A stretch of 64,000 bases of DNA, taken from NCBI GenBank assembly GCA_905183005.1, contig CAJJDO010000016.1, positions 131,949-195,948 on the forward strand, written 5' to 3'. Each line of letters opens with the position of its first letter. The first letter of the stretch is position 1. Origin of the DNA: Paramecium pentaurelia. Taxonomy: Eukaryota > Ciliophora > Oligohymenophorea > Peniculida > Parameciidae. A program made the translations under genes and the position numbers. Of this stretch, positions 41,901-51,671 are shown one piece after another. Below the pieces are notes generated by a model. That model searched no databases, was not told the DNA's origin, and saw nothing but the letters and a program-made list of their open reading frames with translations.

Positions 41901-42706
41901 TCATGTCTTTTACAATATTTTCAAATGAGCAATTACTATGGCTTCATTACTTAAATTGTATCTTCCAACTTAATACTAATCTTGCATCTCTTTTCCTCTA
42001 TAAAATAGTTTCATTGATTCACACTAAATTTGATTCCCCTTCTATAACTCAACATTCACTATTTCTTTCAAATCCACTACACTCTAATTCTACTTACATT
42101 CTACTTCCATATCCTTACCATTCAAATTCACACTTCGAATCAGTAATTTTACAGTTTCATTGCCATAATTTTTTATTAAACCTCTGTCCTCAAATTTCTC
42201 ATTTGAGAATTCTATTGGATCATTTATGCAAAATATTGGTACATCATATTTTTGTCCAAATTTATCATAAACATGTTGAAAGGAATCCTTTATTGGTTTC
42301 AATTCAGCCTCCTAAACTAGAAATCGGCCAGTTTCTAACATACACTTATCCCAATACCCTCTTCTTCATTTATGATTGACCTTAAGATCTACCAAATCTC
42401 TTGTCTCCCCTCGACTCTGGTTTCTTAAATCAATTATATATTTCATAACTTACCCCAAAAAATATCCCTCAATTTTTCAATCTAACCAATATCTATATGA
42501 CTTTTATATGCTTATGTTCTCTTTAAACCCTTACCACTAAATTGTTATTCCAAAATATCAAAATATATTTTATATTATTCATTCACATCTTAGATTACAT
42601 TCCCATTCTATTACTATCTTGCTATTGCCCTAGGCATTCTTTGTGAATCTTGACCTCCCTACTGGATTCCTTCCCTACTTTCGCTATGAGAACAACAACT
42701 ACCCAT
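41901..42706 (-). CDS. UBTD1/2-like ubiquitin-domain protein, about 250 aa
   Basis: UBTD1 and UBTD2 are membrane-associated proteins with an N-terminal UBTD domain and a C-terminal ubiquitin-like fold. This product starts MGSCCSHSE: Gly2 and Cys4/Cys5 are the pattern for N-myristoylation plus palmitoylation. The next region (LKRTQAYKSHIDIGQIEKLR, FWETRVEGRQEIWQIL) and VYDKFGQKYDVPIFCINDP match the UBTD signature around Y-D-E-L-G-x-x-Y-x-L-P-I-Y-C. The C-terminal 95 residues form a ubiquitin-like segment (VDLKEIVNVE, MKLFYRGKEMQDQ, EAIVIAHLKIL). Introns on the complement: 42424-42453 (30 nt, contains in-frame TGA) and one that I place at 42317-42339 (23 nt); a 29-nt version (42317-42345) is equally possible, so two residues are uncertain. 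The plus-strand 167-aa frame over the same DNA is an antisense shadow. The stop lies 21 nt from the stop of the giant gene. Confidence 0.85.
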
Positions 42707-42743
42707 TCTATTTATATATTTATTTTATTATATTAAAATATAA

Positions 42744-43106
42744 TCATAATTGAGTTTTCATCTATCTGGATATTTGTTTTCTATAATCAAGATCTCTCAT
42801 TATTTTTGATTTTGAAGCATTTTCTGGTTCTGTGAATCTTTTTAAATAATTCTGAATTTTTTCTTTTTTTGACTTTACCTCACAATGCTTCTTCTCATTT
42901 TCATTCTCTTTTAATAAATAAAAAGAACTATTTAGTTTAGGTAATATGAGTGCATAATAATTTTGTTGTCTTTATTTATTAAGAGAAACAGATCTAAAAT
43001 TACCTTTGACCTTTCTTTAGTTAATTACAGGAATTGTAAATCCTATATTGTTGTAACGAGTACTTTTGAATGGTATTTTTAAATAGTTATCTAAATTGAA
43101 TTCCAT
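42744..43106 (-). CDS. small basic hypothetical protein, 120 aa
   Basis: I do not recognise this protein. An intronless frame runs from ATG (complement 43104-43106) to TGA (complement 42744-42746), 37 nt upstream of the UBTD-like gene on the same strand. It begins MEFNLDNYLKIPFKSTRYN and contains a Pro-Val turn (GFTIPVINQRKVKG), a Lys/Glu-rich likely helix (ENENEKKHCEVKSKKEKIQ) and a basic C-terminus. There is no signal peptide or membrane segment. The charged composition, unlike the Ile/Asn/Tyr bias of chance frames here, argues that it is real. Confidence 0.6.
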
Positions 43107-43701
43107 ATAAAATAATTAAATAAATTAAGATTGATTGTCAAGATCTTCTTTCTGAGTTTGTTTTATCAAGAAAAAGAAAAAAACTAATGACAAAATTATT
43201 ATTTTTATCAATTAGGTATGAAAGAAGAAAATCTCCAAATTATTTTGTTACTTGTTATAATTAGATTATGTTAATTAGAAAAGGCTTTTGAGGAAAATAA
43301 AATAAAAAATAACATATTTTAAGAGTATTTATCTATCAGGTAAATATAGTTAAGTTTTATTTTCCAAAAAAATGATCAACAACTTGAATAAGAATTCTGA
43401 AAAAAAAGTTATAGATTCAAAAAATTTAATGAATTTTCATTCATCATAATTTTAATAGGAACTTAGGGCATGCATACTTAATTTTAAGTACATTATTTTA
43501 TTTAATAAAAATATATAAATAGTTCCATTTATAGATTCTCCAATTCTTTTAATGAAGAGTTAATTATTAAATATTATGAGTAAAACTAAATTTAGATTTT
43601 ATTATGAAAAGATAATTGTAAATTTGTAGTATACTCAGAATTAATTGAGTATTTATTAATATTTATTTTTAGCAAAATCTTATATATATTAATAATCAAA
43701 C
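43107..43701. other. 595-nt AT-rich gap without a confident gene
   Basis: Between the small hypothetical gene and the aspartic protease 3' end. A plus-strand frame 43218-43400 (60 codons) begins with a hydrophobic run (LQIILLLVII) and could encode a tiny secreted peptide. A longer plus-strand frame opens at 43372, but it runs antisense into the protease and is poor in Asp, Glu, Gly and Ala. I treat both as chance frames of a one-stop-codon, AT-rich genome. Confidence 0.5.
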
Positions 43702-44933
43702 TCATTTGTATTAATAATACTTGTAACAAAATAAACATAAAGCAATTAATTATATTGTTATCATAGATATCTAAATAATTTAAAATATTAATAAATTATG
43801 CAGTTTATTTCCTTAATAAACTCCAAATTATTAGTTTTCTTTATCAAAAATGCTAATAATAGTTTACATAGCAGGATCACCCAAAATAGTATAATCATGT
43901 GTTGTTGAACCTGCTTTTTATAAGCAAGGTTTACAATACCCATTATTTGATGGAATCATATAATGCTCAGATGTGATCTCTATTTTGACTCCTGCCAAAT
44001 AGATATTTAAATTTGGATACAAAGGTGAATTGCAGGGACAAGCATAATTATTAATGCAGTTAGCTAAAATGTATCTATGCAACATATAATTAATAATTTC
44101 TTCATCAAGCCATAAACAAGAGGAACCTGAATCCATTAATGCTACAGTTCCATTTTATAAGGTAATCTTGTCTGTCAAATCAATCTCATTAACAAAAAAC
44201 CCATAGACTTTCATACTCTACCTTTATGGTTTCATAAATATACCCATTAATGATTTAACACATTTGGCATCCAAATGACTTAATCTAAATAATCATCACT
44301 GAAATTATTATAAAATAAGAACGACTCTTCTGGATTCTGATTTAAATCTAATCCAAAAAGTGAAGTTTCCAATTACTTTTATTAATAACCATATTCAAAA
44401 ATATTTTATCTGTCATTATAACTAGATAATCCTAAGAGACCTTAGAATTTTATCTAATAAATATAAATGCCTTACTCCTGGCATAGTAAATACATTTGCC
44501 AACATAAATTTCATGGATACATTTAAATTTCCATTAGGAAGTCCAACATAATCTTAAACAAATTTTCCACTCAATGAACCAATATTGTAATTAATTGAAT
44601 GATCTTCATTAGCTTATTATAAAGTAATAGATATATTGGGATCAAATCTTGGAAATATACATCCTTCACATGTTTGATTTGATATCCAAGTGGTCTAAGA
44701 GTGCTTTCATATATTAATACCACTGATCCTGTGTCTACAACAATAGAAAATATTTATGATGGAGTTCCAAAGCTAACATTAATATAATAAATTATGTTTC
44801 CTTAATCATCTAATGGAACTGAATTAATTGTTGTATGTCTTTTTAATTTGATTTAATGATTAGAAATTGAATGAGTCTTTAGTTTTAGTTTTGCTTGAAT
44901 ACATATAATCAACAAGATAAATGTAATTATCAT
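43702..44933 (-). CDS. pepsin-family aspartic protease precursor, 385 aa
   Basis: A eukaryotic A1-family aspartic endopeptidase, probably lysosomal or secreted. Introns on the complement: 44695-44720, 44454-44475, 44218-44243. The signal peptide is MIITFILLIICIQA. Both catalytic motifs are present: first VVDTGS with Asp at about residue 67, preceded by NVSFGTPSQ, and second LMDSGSSCLW with Asp at about 243. Between them lie WISNQTCEGCIFPRFDP, DYVGLPNGN, FQGLLGLSS (the usual G-x-x-GL-x), ESFLFYNNFSDDYL and HQWSMKVYGF, all in the order expected. After TILGDPAMQ the protein continues as QQFGVYQG and then a hydrophobic tail of about 25 residues ending CLFCYKYYQYK. That tail could be a membrane anchor, which is unusual for pepsins, although the last codons run through very AT-rich DNA. 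The start is 49 nt from the stop of the next minus-strand gene. Confidence 0.9.
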
Positions 44934-44982
44934 TAATTATTTACTAATTGAATTATATATATATATATTTTTAATGAATAAT

Positions 44983-47361
44983 TCAATCCATAATTGGTTA
45001 TTGTAATTATATCTAAGCAAAATATGTATGATTGTTATTTTCTTAAATTGATTAGAAAAGTTCATCAAAGTTATCATAAATTAATTTGAAGCTATAATCA
45101 CTAACTTCAAGTTACACCTATAAATTTAATTAAAATGATTTACTGGATTTGGTTATTTGACTTTCATGAATATTTAAGCCATGTTTTTAGGAACTTCACT
45201 TTTTGTCCATTAATAATTATAAATATTAAATTTAGGAACATTTTCTTCACCATCAGCATTTCCTCCATCTTTTGGTTCTTCATCACCACCATCTCCTTCT
45301 TATTTAGGTGGTGGAACTTCTGGTTTTTCTAATACCCATTCAGGATCATTTATTTCTGAATTTAATGGTTATTCAGTAATTGCATATAAGACTTTAATTT
45401 ATCCTAAAGATTTCTCAACCATCATTAATTCATCTGTAGCTCTTGGGAATATTTATTCTTATTATTATTTATCTCCTTATTAATCAGCTGATATGTAACC
45501 CCATAACAATACATCTCTATTATAATAATTAATATCAATTCTTACCTGCTTTAAATAGGCAAATCATCTATGTATTACTTAACTAATTTCATTATAGTTT
45601 CAGGAGTGAAATTAGATGGATTTTTACAATTTTGTTTTGTCCATCTCATTTCATAATCATTAGAAAGTTTTTCAAAGTTTTTAGCAATTAATTATTCAAC
45701 ATCAACAAATGCCATTTTATATTTTGCAGCAATGTTAATATAAATTAATTTTAATGCTTCATAGATATCAGAATCTAAATTAGTTAAAATTGATGCCAAA
45801 TACACTCTTTTTCCAAATATCTAATCAATTGATTTAAAATTCTATTCCAAAGAATAATTTGTATCTTATTTAAATAATTTACAATCAGGTTATTATTATA
45901 CATAGACTTATACTTACTTTAATATTTCTTCATGTGCTTTTGCATTAGTAATCATTTTCTCTTTATCATCATCTGTCATTTCAGCTGCAACATCCATTTC
46001 ACTCTTTATTTTATATCTAATCCATTAATTTGTTTAATCTATTCCAATATTTAATACCCAACTAGCCTATCCCAAATTTAAGAATTATAATATCTACTCT
46101 GGTTTTTCACATCCTGGAGGAAATCTAATAAATTTAATTTATTATAATACCCATCAAATACATATTTCTCATTTGTAACATTACTAAATAAATCTTTATA
46201 ATATTTTATTATCATAGGCAATGTTAATTCTTCTATTTATTCTCCAGGAACTGTGCTTAATTTCTCCTTTAATTAAGCTATTGCTGTTTCTCCCCATTCA
46301 ATCAAATTAAAACCAAATTTTTATGAAATATACTTAGCAAATGTTGTCTTACCTGACATTACAGGACCAATCACTATTCCAAATTTCACTCTTTTTGTTA
46401 AATAAGATTAAAATGGTCCCAAATCTTCATTCTAAATAATCAAATTTTTTCCTTCTGCTGAATAATGTAATACAGGATTTATTTTTGCAGAAAATGAAAC
46501 TGTTTTTCCTTCTTTTAAGAAATTAATTAATCCTGTAATTGGAAACAATTTGTCTTCAAATGTTCTAAATTCCTAATATTTTTCAGGAAAACTTGTAAGA
46601 ATAAATTTATTTTATTATGGATCATTATACAAGTATTTCCTCAATAATTCTATTTACATTTATGGTGGTACAACCTAACCTGAATTAAGGAATGCTCCCA
46701 TTTATTTTCCTTATGGAGTTCCTTTTGCTAATTCTTCTTCACATAGTGTTTCTAAATGTAAATGCTTAAATCCTAATTCTGTCTCTACTTTATTCAAATA
46801 AACTTCTGCCAATTCTTCATTATTATATGTTAGAGCTACCAAAACCTTTGGCTTTAAAATATTCATGATTGATTGAATAATTAAATCAGATGATTATTAA
46901 AAATTATTTGACAATCCTTTTTATACTGCATCGACAGTTACAAAGAATTGAAACTTTTTTAAATAAGCTAATAGTTCATCACGATTTTAGAGGAAGTTAC
47001 TAAATCTCTAAAAACGACACTTTTTTTGTTCTTCTGTACTTAATATTCTAATATTTTATTCAACTTCATCTTTACTAGATTGGAAATATACGATGTATCT
47101 TGGTTTTTGATAATGCTCAAAGAATACAACAGCTTAAGCCTTTTTATCTAGAAATCCATCAACAACATAGTTTTTTGGTTCAGCTTAAAATACTTACATC
47201 AATTTATTCAATTTCTCAATTTCTGTTTATGCTTTTACTTTCACATAGAATTCATCTAAGTTGAAATAAACATATCCTGTTTATTTTGCAACTTATTAGG
47301 CTACATAAGATTTTGCAGTTGCTGGTGGTCCATAGAAAAAAATGATATTTGCTTTTTACAT
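44983..47361 (-). CDS. multi-domain adenylate-kinase-like protein, 765 aa
   Basis: A protein with several P-loop nucleoside monophosphate kinase modules, like the AK7/AK9-type kinases associated with cilia. Introns on the complement: 46125-46150, 45517-45545, 45092-45117. Module 1 (about 1-190) opens with IIFFYGPPATAKSYVAQQV, a P-loop lacking the Gly before Lys, and has VVDGFLDKKAQAV. Module 2 (about 195-320) has the core LHLETLCEEELAKGTPQGKQ, GQVVPPQM and NKFILTSFPEKYQEF but no Walker A. Module 3 (about 322-520) has an intact GPVMSGKTTFAKY and, once intron 1 is removed, the hallmark DGFPPG. So only module 3 appears catalytically equipped. An acidic linker (EGDGGDEEPKDGGNADGEEN, near 670-690) and a short C-terminal tail ending PIMD follow. 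The upstream spacer of 650 nt is shared with the divergent TBC1D31-like gene. Confidence 0.85.
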
Positions 47362-48011
47362 TTTTTATTTAATTATTTATTTATTTCATTTAAGTCCTTA
47401 ATTCTAAACTTAAATAATATATATTTCAAATAACCTTCTGTTTTTCATTTTCTACTCAATTCTCAAAAACTAATATAGACCTTAAGTTTCATAATAGAAA
47501 TTCTTTAATTTAATTGAATTTCATGTATAATAATTTTTATTAAACTAATGTAATCAATTTACAACAATTATAATTTAGGAGAACCTAGTTTATAATGTAA
47601 TTCAATACAAAAAATGAATTTAATATAAAAATAAGTAATCTACACAAGTTTATTGAATAACTATAAAACTTTAAGGCTATTAATTTATAATATACAGACA
47701 AGAATATATTTTGTAAGCACATAGAAGAGACAGAAAACTAGAGAAAATAAAGCATTAGATAAATACATGATATCACTTTCATCATTATTATTTAATTATT
47801 TTTTTGAATATTATTATATTAAATAGAAAGTTCTTATATATTTATAGTGTAAAGTAATTATATTTAACATCTCTAGTCTAATTATTATATATATCTCTAT
47901 ATAACTATGAGTAAAAACTAAGTTTTAAATGAGATTTGAACTCGAATTAATAATGAAAATTGATTTGTTTAATTTTATGAGTATAACTTACTTTTTAAAA
48001 TTTAAATTAAT
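47362..48011. promoter_or_regulatory. 650-nt divergent intergenic region
   Basis: It separates the start codons of the adenylate-kinase-like gene (left) and the TBC1D31-like gene (right), two genes whose human relatives are ciliary or centriolar. The sequence is about as AT-rich as other spacers, with a polypyrimidine run near 47470 and TATATA tracts near 47890. No coding frame or recognisable RNA gene was seen. It is long for this genome. Confidence 0.45.
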
Positions 48012-51000
48012 ATGAAAAACAAAGGTTAATAGTTACATACACTAGCAGTAAAGAATGGATCGTTAATGAATCCAGAAGGATAAACAATCAATGGTTTGAT
48101 CGATTTGATTAAATTGAAAAGCCAACCAAAAATAGTTTACTATTTTGATTTTTTGGTTTGTATAGATTAATCAGGAAATCCATTCATTTTTTATCATGAC
48201 AAAAATAGATACATTAACATTCCTACAATTAGTCCAGCCCAATTGATATCTTATATAGACAACAAAGGAGGTTAATTAGCAATTGCATTGTAAAATAAAA
48301 CTATTCAAATTGTGTCTTGTTAAAGTATATTTCTATTCTAAAAATTAAGATGGAAGAAATTTGAAAACACTTAAAGGTCATGAACATCAAATCATAAGTT
48401 TACATACCAATCACACTTAAAATTTATTACTTTCTGTAAGTCAAGATTAATGTATATTACATTCTTTAGACTCCTTTGATAAAGTTCATTCATTATTTTC
48501 AAAAGGAAGTATATTTGTAGGAGCCAGTTTCTTACCTTCTTCAACTGAATTAGCCACAGTTATGGCAGATAAATCTTTATCAATTTGGAATTTATCATCA
48601 TTTGAAATAATTAGTAGAATCTAATTACCTGAACAATTTAATATCAAATAATGTTAATTAGTACCATCTATTGATGGATAAAGATTGATAATTAATTGTT
48701 ATTCTAACAAACTTTATATCTTAGATAATCAAAATAATTTAATATCTTAAGATGTAAATTAAGGATATGGTAATGGTGTATTATTAGTTAAACCAATTAA
48801 GAAATAATAAATATTAATTTTAACTAAGAATTTTATGATTATTTAAATAGATAGTAGTGGCAATCTTATAAAATGCATTGAAATATTATAAGGGAAAACA
48901 CCCACTCACTTTGATGTATATCAAAATAAGATTGCTATAATATTAAATACAGGAGAGATAGCTCTTTATGATCTTAATAAATTAAACAAGTAGAATTAGA
49001 ATCTTAATTCAACTATTGGTGTTAATGTAAGTACTATGATCAAAGAAAATTATGCAGATACTCTTAATTTTAATAATACAACAACAAATATTGATATTAA
49101 GAAAGTTGGAAATAATACTAATACTTTATAAGGATCATTTTCATAATCAACTGTCAGTAAAAAAAACAGTAAATCTAATAGTATGAGTTAACCAATTAAT
49201 TCTTATACTTTAGGAAAAATTTATAAGAATAGTGAAGATCCATTGAAAGAACTTTTAAATTATTAGAAATTACAATAATTCTTAAAGTAATATCATATAT
49301 TTCCAGATGATAAAAGAAGTTTGATTTGGAGATCTTTACTTAATTTACCAATGAATTAAGAAGCTTATAATAATTTAATTAATTAAGGAATCCATCCAGC
49401 TTATTAAAAATTAGCTGATCAATATCCTTTATAGAGTGAATCTATGTTTTCAAGATTATAAAGAACTTTATCTTGTTTAGCATATTATTGTCCTTTATTT
49501 GCTGAAATTGATTATTTGCCTTAATTAGTATTTCCATTTGTTAAATTGTTTAAAAGAGGAGAAGAATTATTAATATTTGAAGTGACACTCTCATTATTGA
49601 TATAACATTGTCAAAGATTTTTTGAAAATTTCCCTAATGCTCCTATCTCTTTATTATAATTTCATGATCAAGTATTTAATTAAGTAGAACCTCAATTATA
49701 TTAACATATGAAATAATATTTAGGATATTCACCAATTAAATTTGCTTGGCCATCTATAAGATAATTATATACAAATTTATTGACTAAGAATTAATGGATG
49801 TAATTAATAGATCATTTGATATTATATAATGATTTACCTTAAATGATTGTATTATTCATGGTGGAATACTTTATTTATTTTTAAAGTACTATTATGAAAA
49901 TGAATGATTAAGATCAATTAGATCTGTTTTTTGGCAGAAGTAATACAGTTGAAATTGAAAAACTTATAGAGAGTACAATAAATTTAAGCAAATCATTAGA
50001 TATGGATTAATATTAGATTAATTTCTAATTTTTATTGCCATTATAAAAGGATTAATATTAACTTTTTAGTATTTATCCAAAAGGAAGTGTCTAATATTAA
50101 GCAAGAGTGAGAGAATAATTATAAGAAGATGAATAAAGATTGATATAAAAATAATAATAAATTTCAAGATTATAATAAATGGCTCAATAGATGGAATAAT
50201 TGGATTAACTCTTTTAAGAGAAATAACTCTTGACTATGTAAGCTGAAAAAGATAGATAAGAAATGTTTGATTATTAAGTTGAAATGAGAGCTTAAAAATA
50301 ATTTTAATAAGATCAATAGGTTAGATAATAAAGAATTAAGTAATTAGAAAATTTAGAGAAGAATATGAATGATGCAGTCAAAAAATAATTAGATTTGTAA
50401 TAATAAGAATAGGAATATTTAAATAAATAATTCAGAAAAACTCAATTGGCTGACAATTTTAGGATTGTATCTTTATAAGAAGAAGAAGCTTTATAAAATT
50501 TAGAATATTAAATATTTAGTAAATTTTAAAATTAAATGGAATAAAGAGCAAAGTAAGAAAATCAAAGAAAAATTTAATCTCAATTAGAATTTAGATAAAA
50601 GGAAAAAGAATTATTAGATTAAATTAAATAAGAATAATGGAAAATGGATTCTCAACAATAATAAATAAAAGTTGAATAATTGAAATAATTAAGAATGTAA
50701 TAATTATAAGAATTAGAAAATGAAGCTTAATTAGAAGAAGTTGAGTATTAAGAGAGAATACATTAATTTTAATAAGATTTAAAAATGATTTAGTTAGAAA
50801 GAGAAAAAAAATTAAGAGATTAATTATTTTAAGATTAAATCAGTAAAGAAGAATTATAATTGAGAGACAAAAAATAAGTTGAAGATAAAAAAAGATAAAG
50901 TAGTATATAAAGAAGATAACAATTTGAATAAGAAATGGATAGAATATCTAAATAACATTAAGAGAAATTAAGAATGTAAGAATAGTAATTAATGGAATAA

Positions 51001-51572
51001 TATAAGAAATCATAAAGTTTTTCAAATTAACCATATTAACCAAATTACTATTAAAATAGTAATTATTAAAATAATTTTGAATAAAGTTCAGGTGATGTGA
51101 GAGAACCAATGACTAGTTAAAAATTATCAAGTGCATTGTATGATTTTCAATCAAGTCAGAAATAGTAATAATTTTCACCTTCAATGTTGGTTGAAGATGA
51201 AAGAGAAAAGATAAATTAATTAAGAAATCAATTAAGAGATGAAATGTAGAATATAAGAGAAAGAGAACATGATGAACAATTACAATCTATGTTGAGAGAA
51301 AGAGAATAGGAAATATTCAAAAGAACTTAATAAATAAGAGATTAAATCAATTTAGAAGTTGAAAATAAGAACAATTCAAGTACAAATAAATATTTATATT
51401 AGCATACAACACAGGATAATTCTAAAGATAGTAACAATATTATAGTCCAGGATCATCATCACAGTTTTCCCTTTATAAACCATAATAAGAGGTTGACATA
51501 GAACCAAGGGACTTGTCGGAATCTTAGTTGACATATAGTAGTGGATTCACTTCTCCAGGTTAACGTTATTGA
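48012..51572 (+). CDS. TBC1D31-like WD40 / TBC / coiled-coil protein, 1,170 aa
   Basis: TBC1D31 (WDR67) is a centriolar-satellite and basal-body protein. The same domain order is seen here: degenerate WD40 repeats (about 1-340; e.g. LKGHEHQIISLHTNHTQ), a TBC domain (about 395-620; DKRSLIWRSLLNLPMNQEAY, CLAYYCPLFAEIDYLPQLVF, FFENFPNAPISLL), then a very Gln/Glu/Lys-rich coiled coil (about 690-1110), rich in TAA and TAG codons. The C-terminus, YSSGFTSPGQRY, is reached only after removing an intron. Introns: 48325-48349 and 51380-51402. The TBC domain lacks the catalytic arginine-finger motif of active Rab GAPs, as I believe is also true of TBC1D31, so it is probably a scaffold. The total length is close to the 1,066 aa of the human protein. 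The start is the first ATG of the frame. Confidence 0.88.
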
Positions 51573-51671
51573 CAATATAATATAATAATTTTCAAACTAA
51601 AACTTTTGGAGCCAAATACTGTATAATATAAAGTAAAAAGACTAGTTTAAAAATATATTAATATATAAAAA

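Noticed and set aside
41876..42379. Plus-strand 167-codon frame following the giant gene
   Set aside because: It is antisense to the UBTD-like gene, whose minus-strand product has a clear family signature. The plus-strand product has no recognisable motif.
43372..43911. Plus-strand frame of about 170-180 codons starting MINNLNKNSEKK
   Set aside because: It runs antisense into the aspartic protease, is poor in Gly, Ala, Asp and Glu, and open frames of this length are common by chance when only TGA stops translation in AT-rich DNA.
47925..47945. Possible tRNA T-arm on the minus strand (GAGTTCAAATCTC)
   Set aside because: The stem pairs at only about three positions, and no D-arm or matching acceptor stem is found in the flanking AT-rich sequence.
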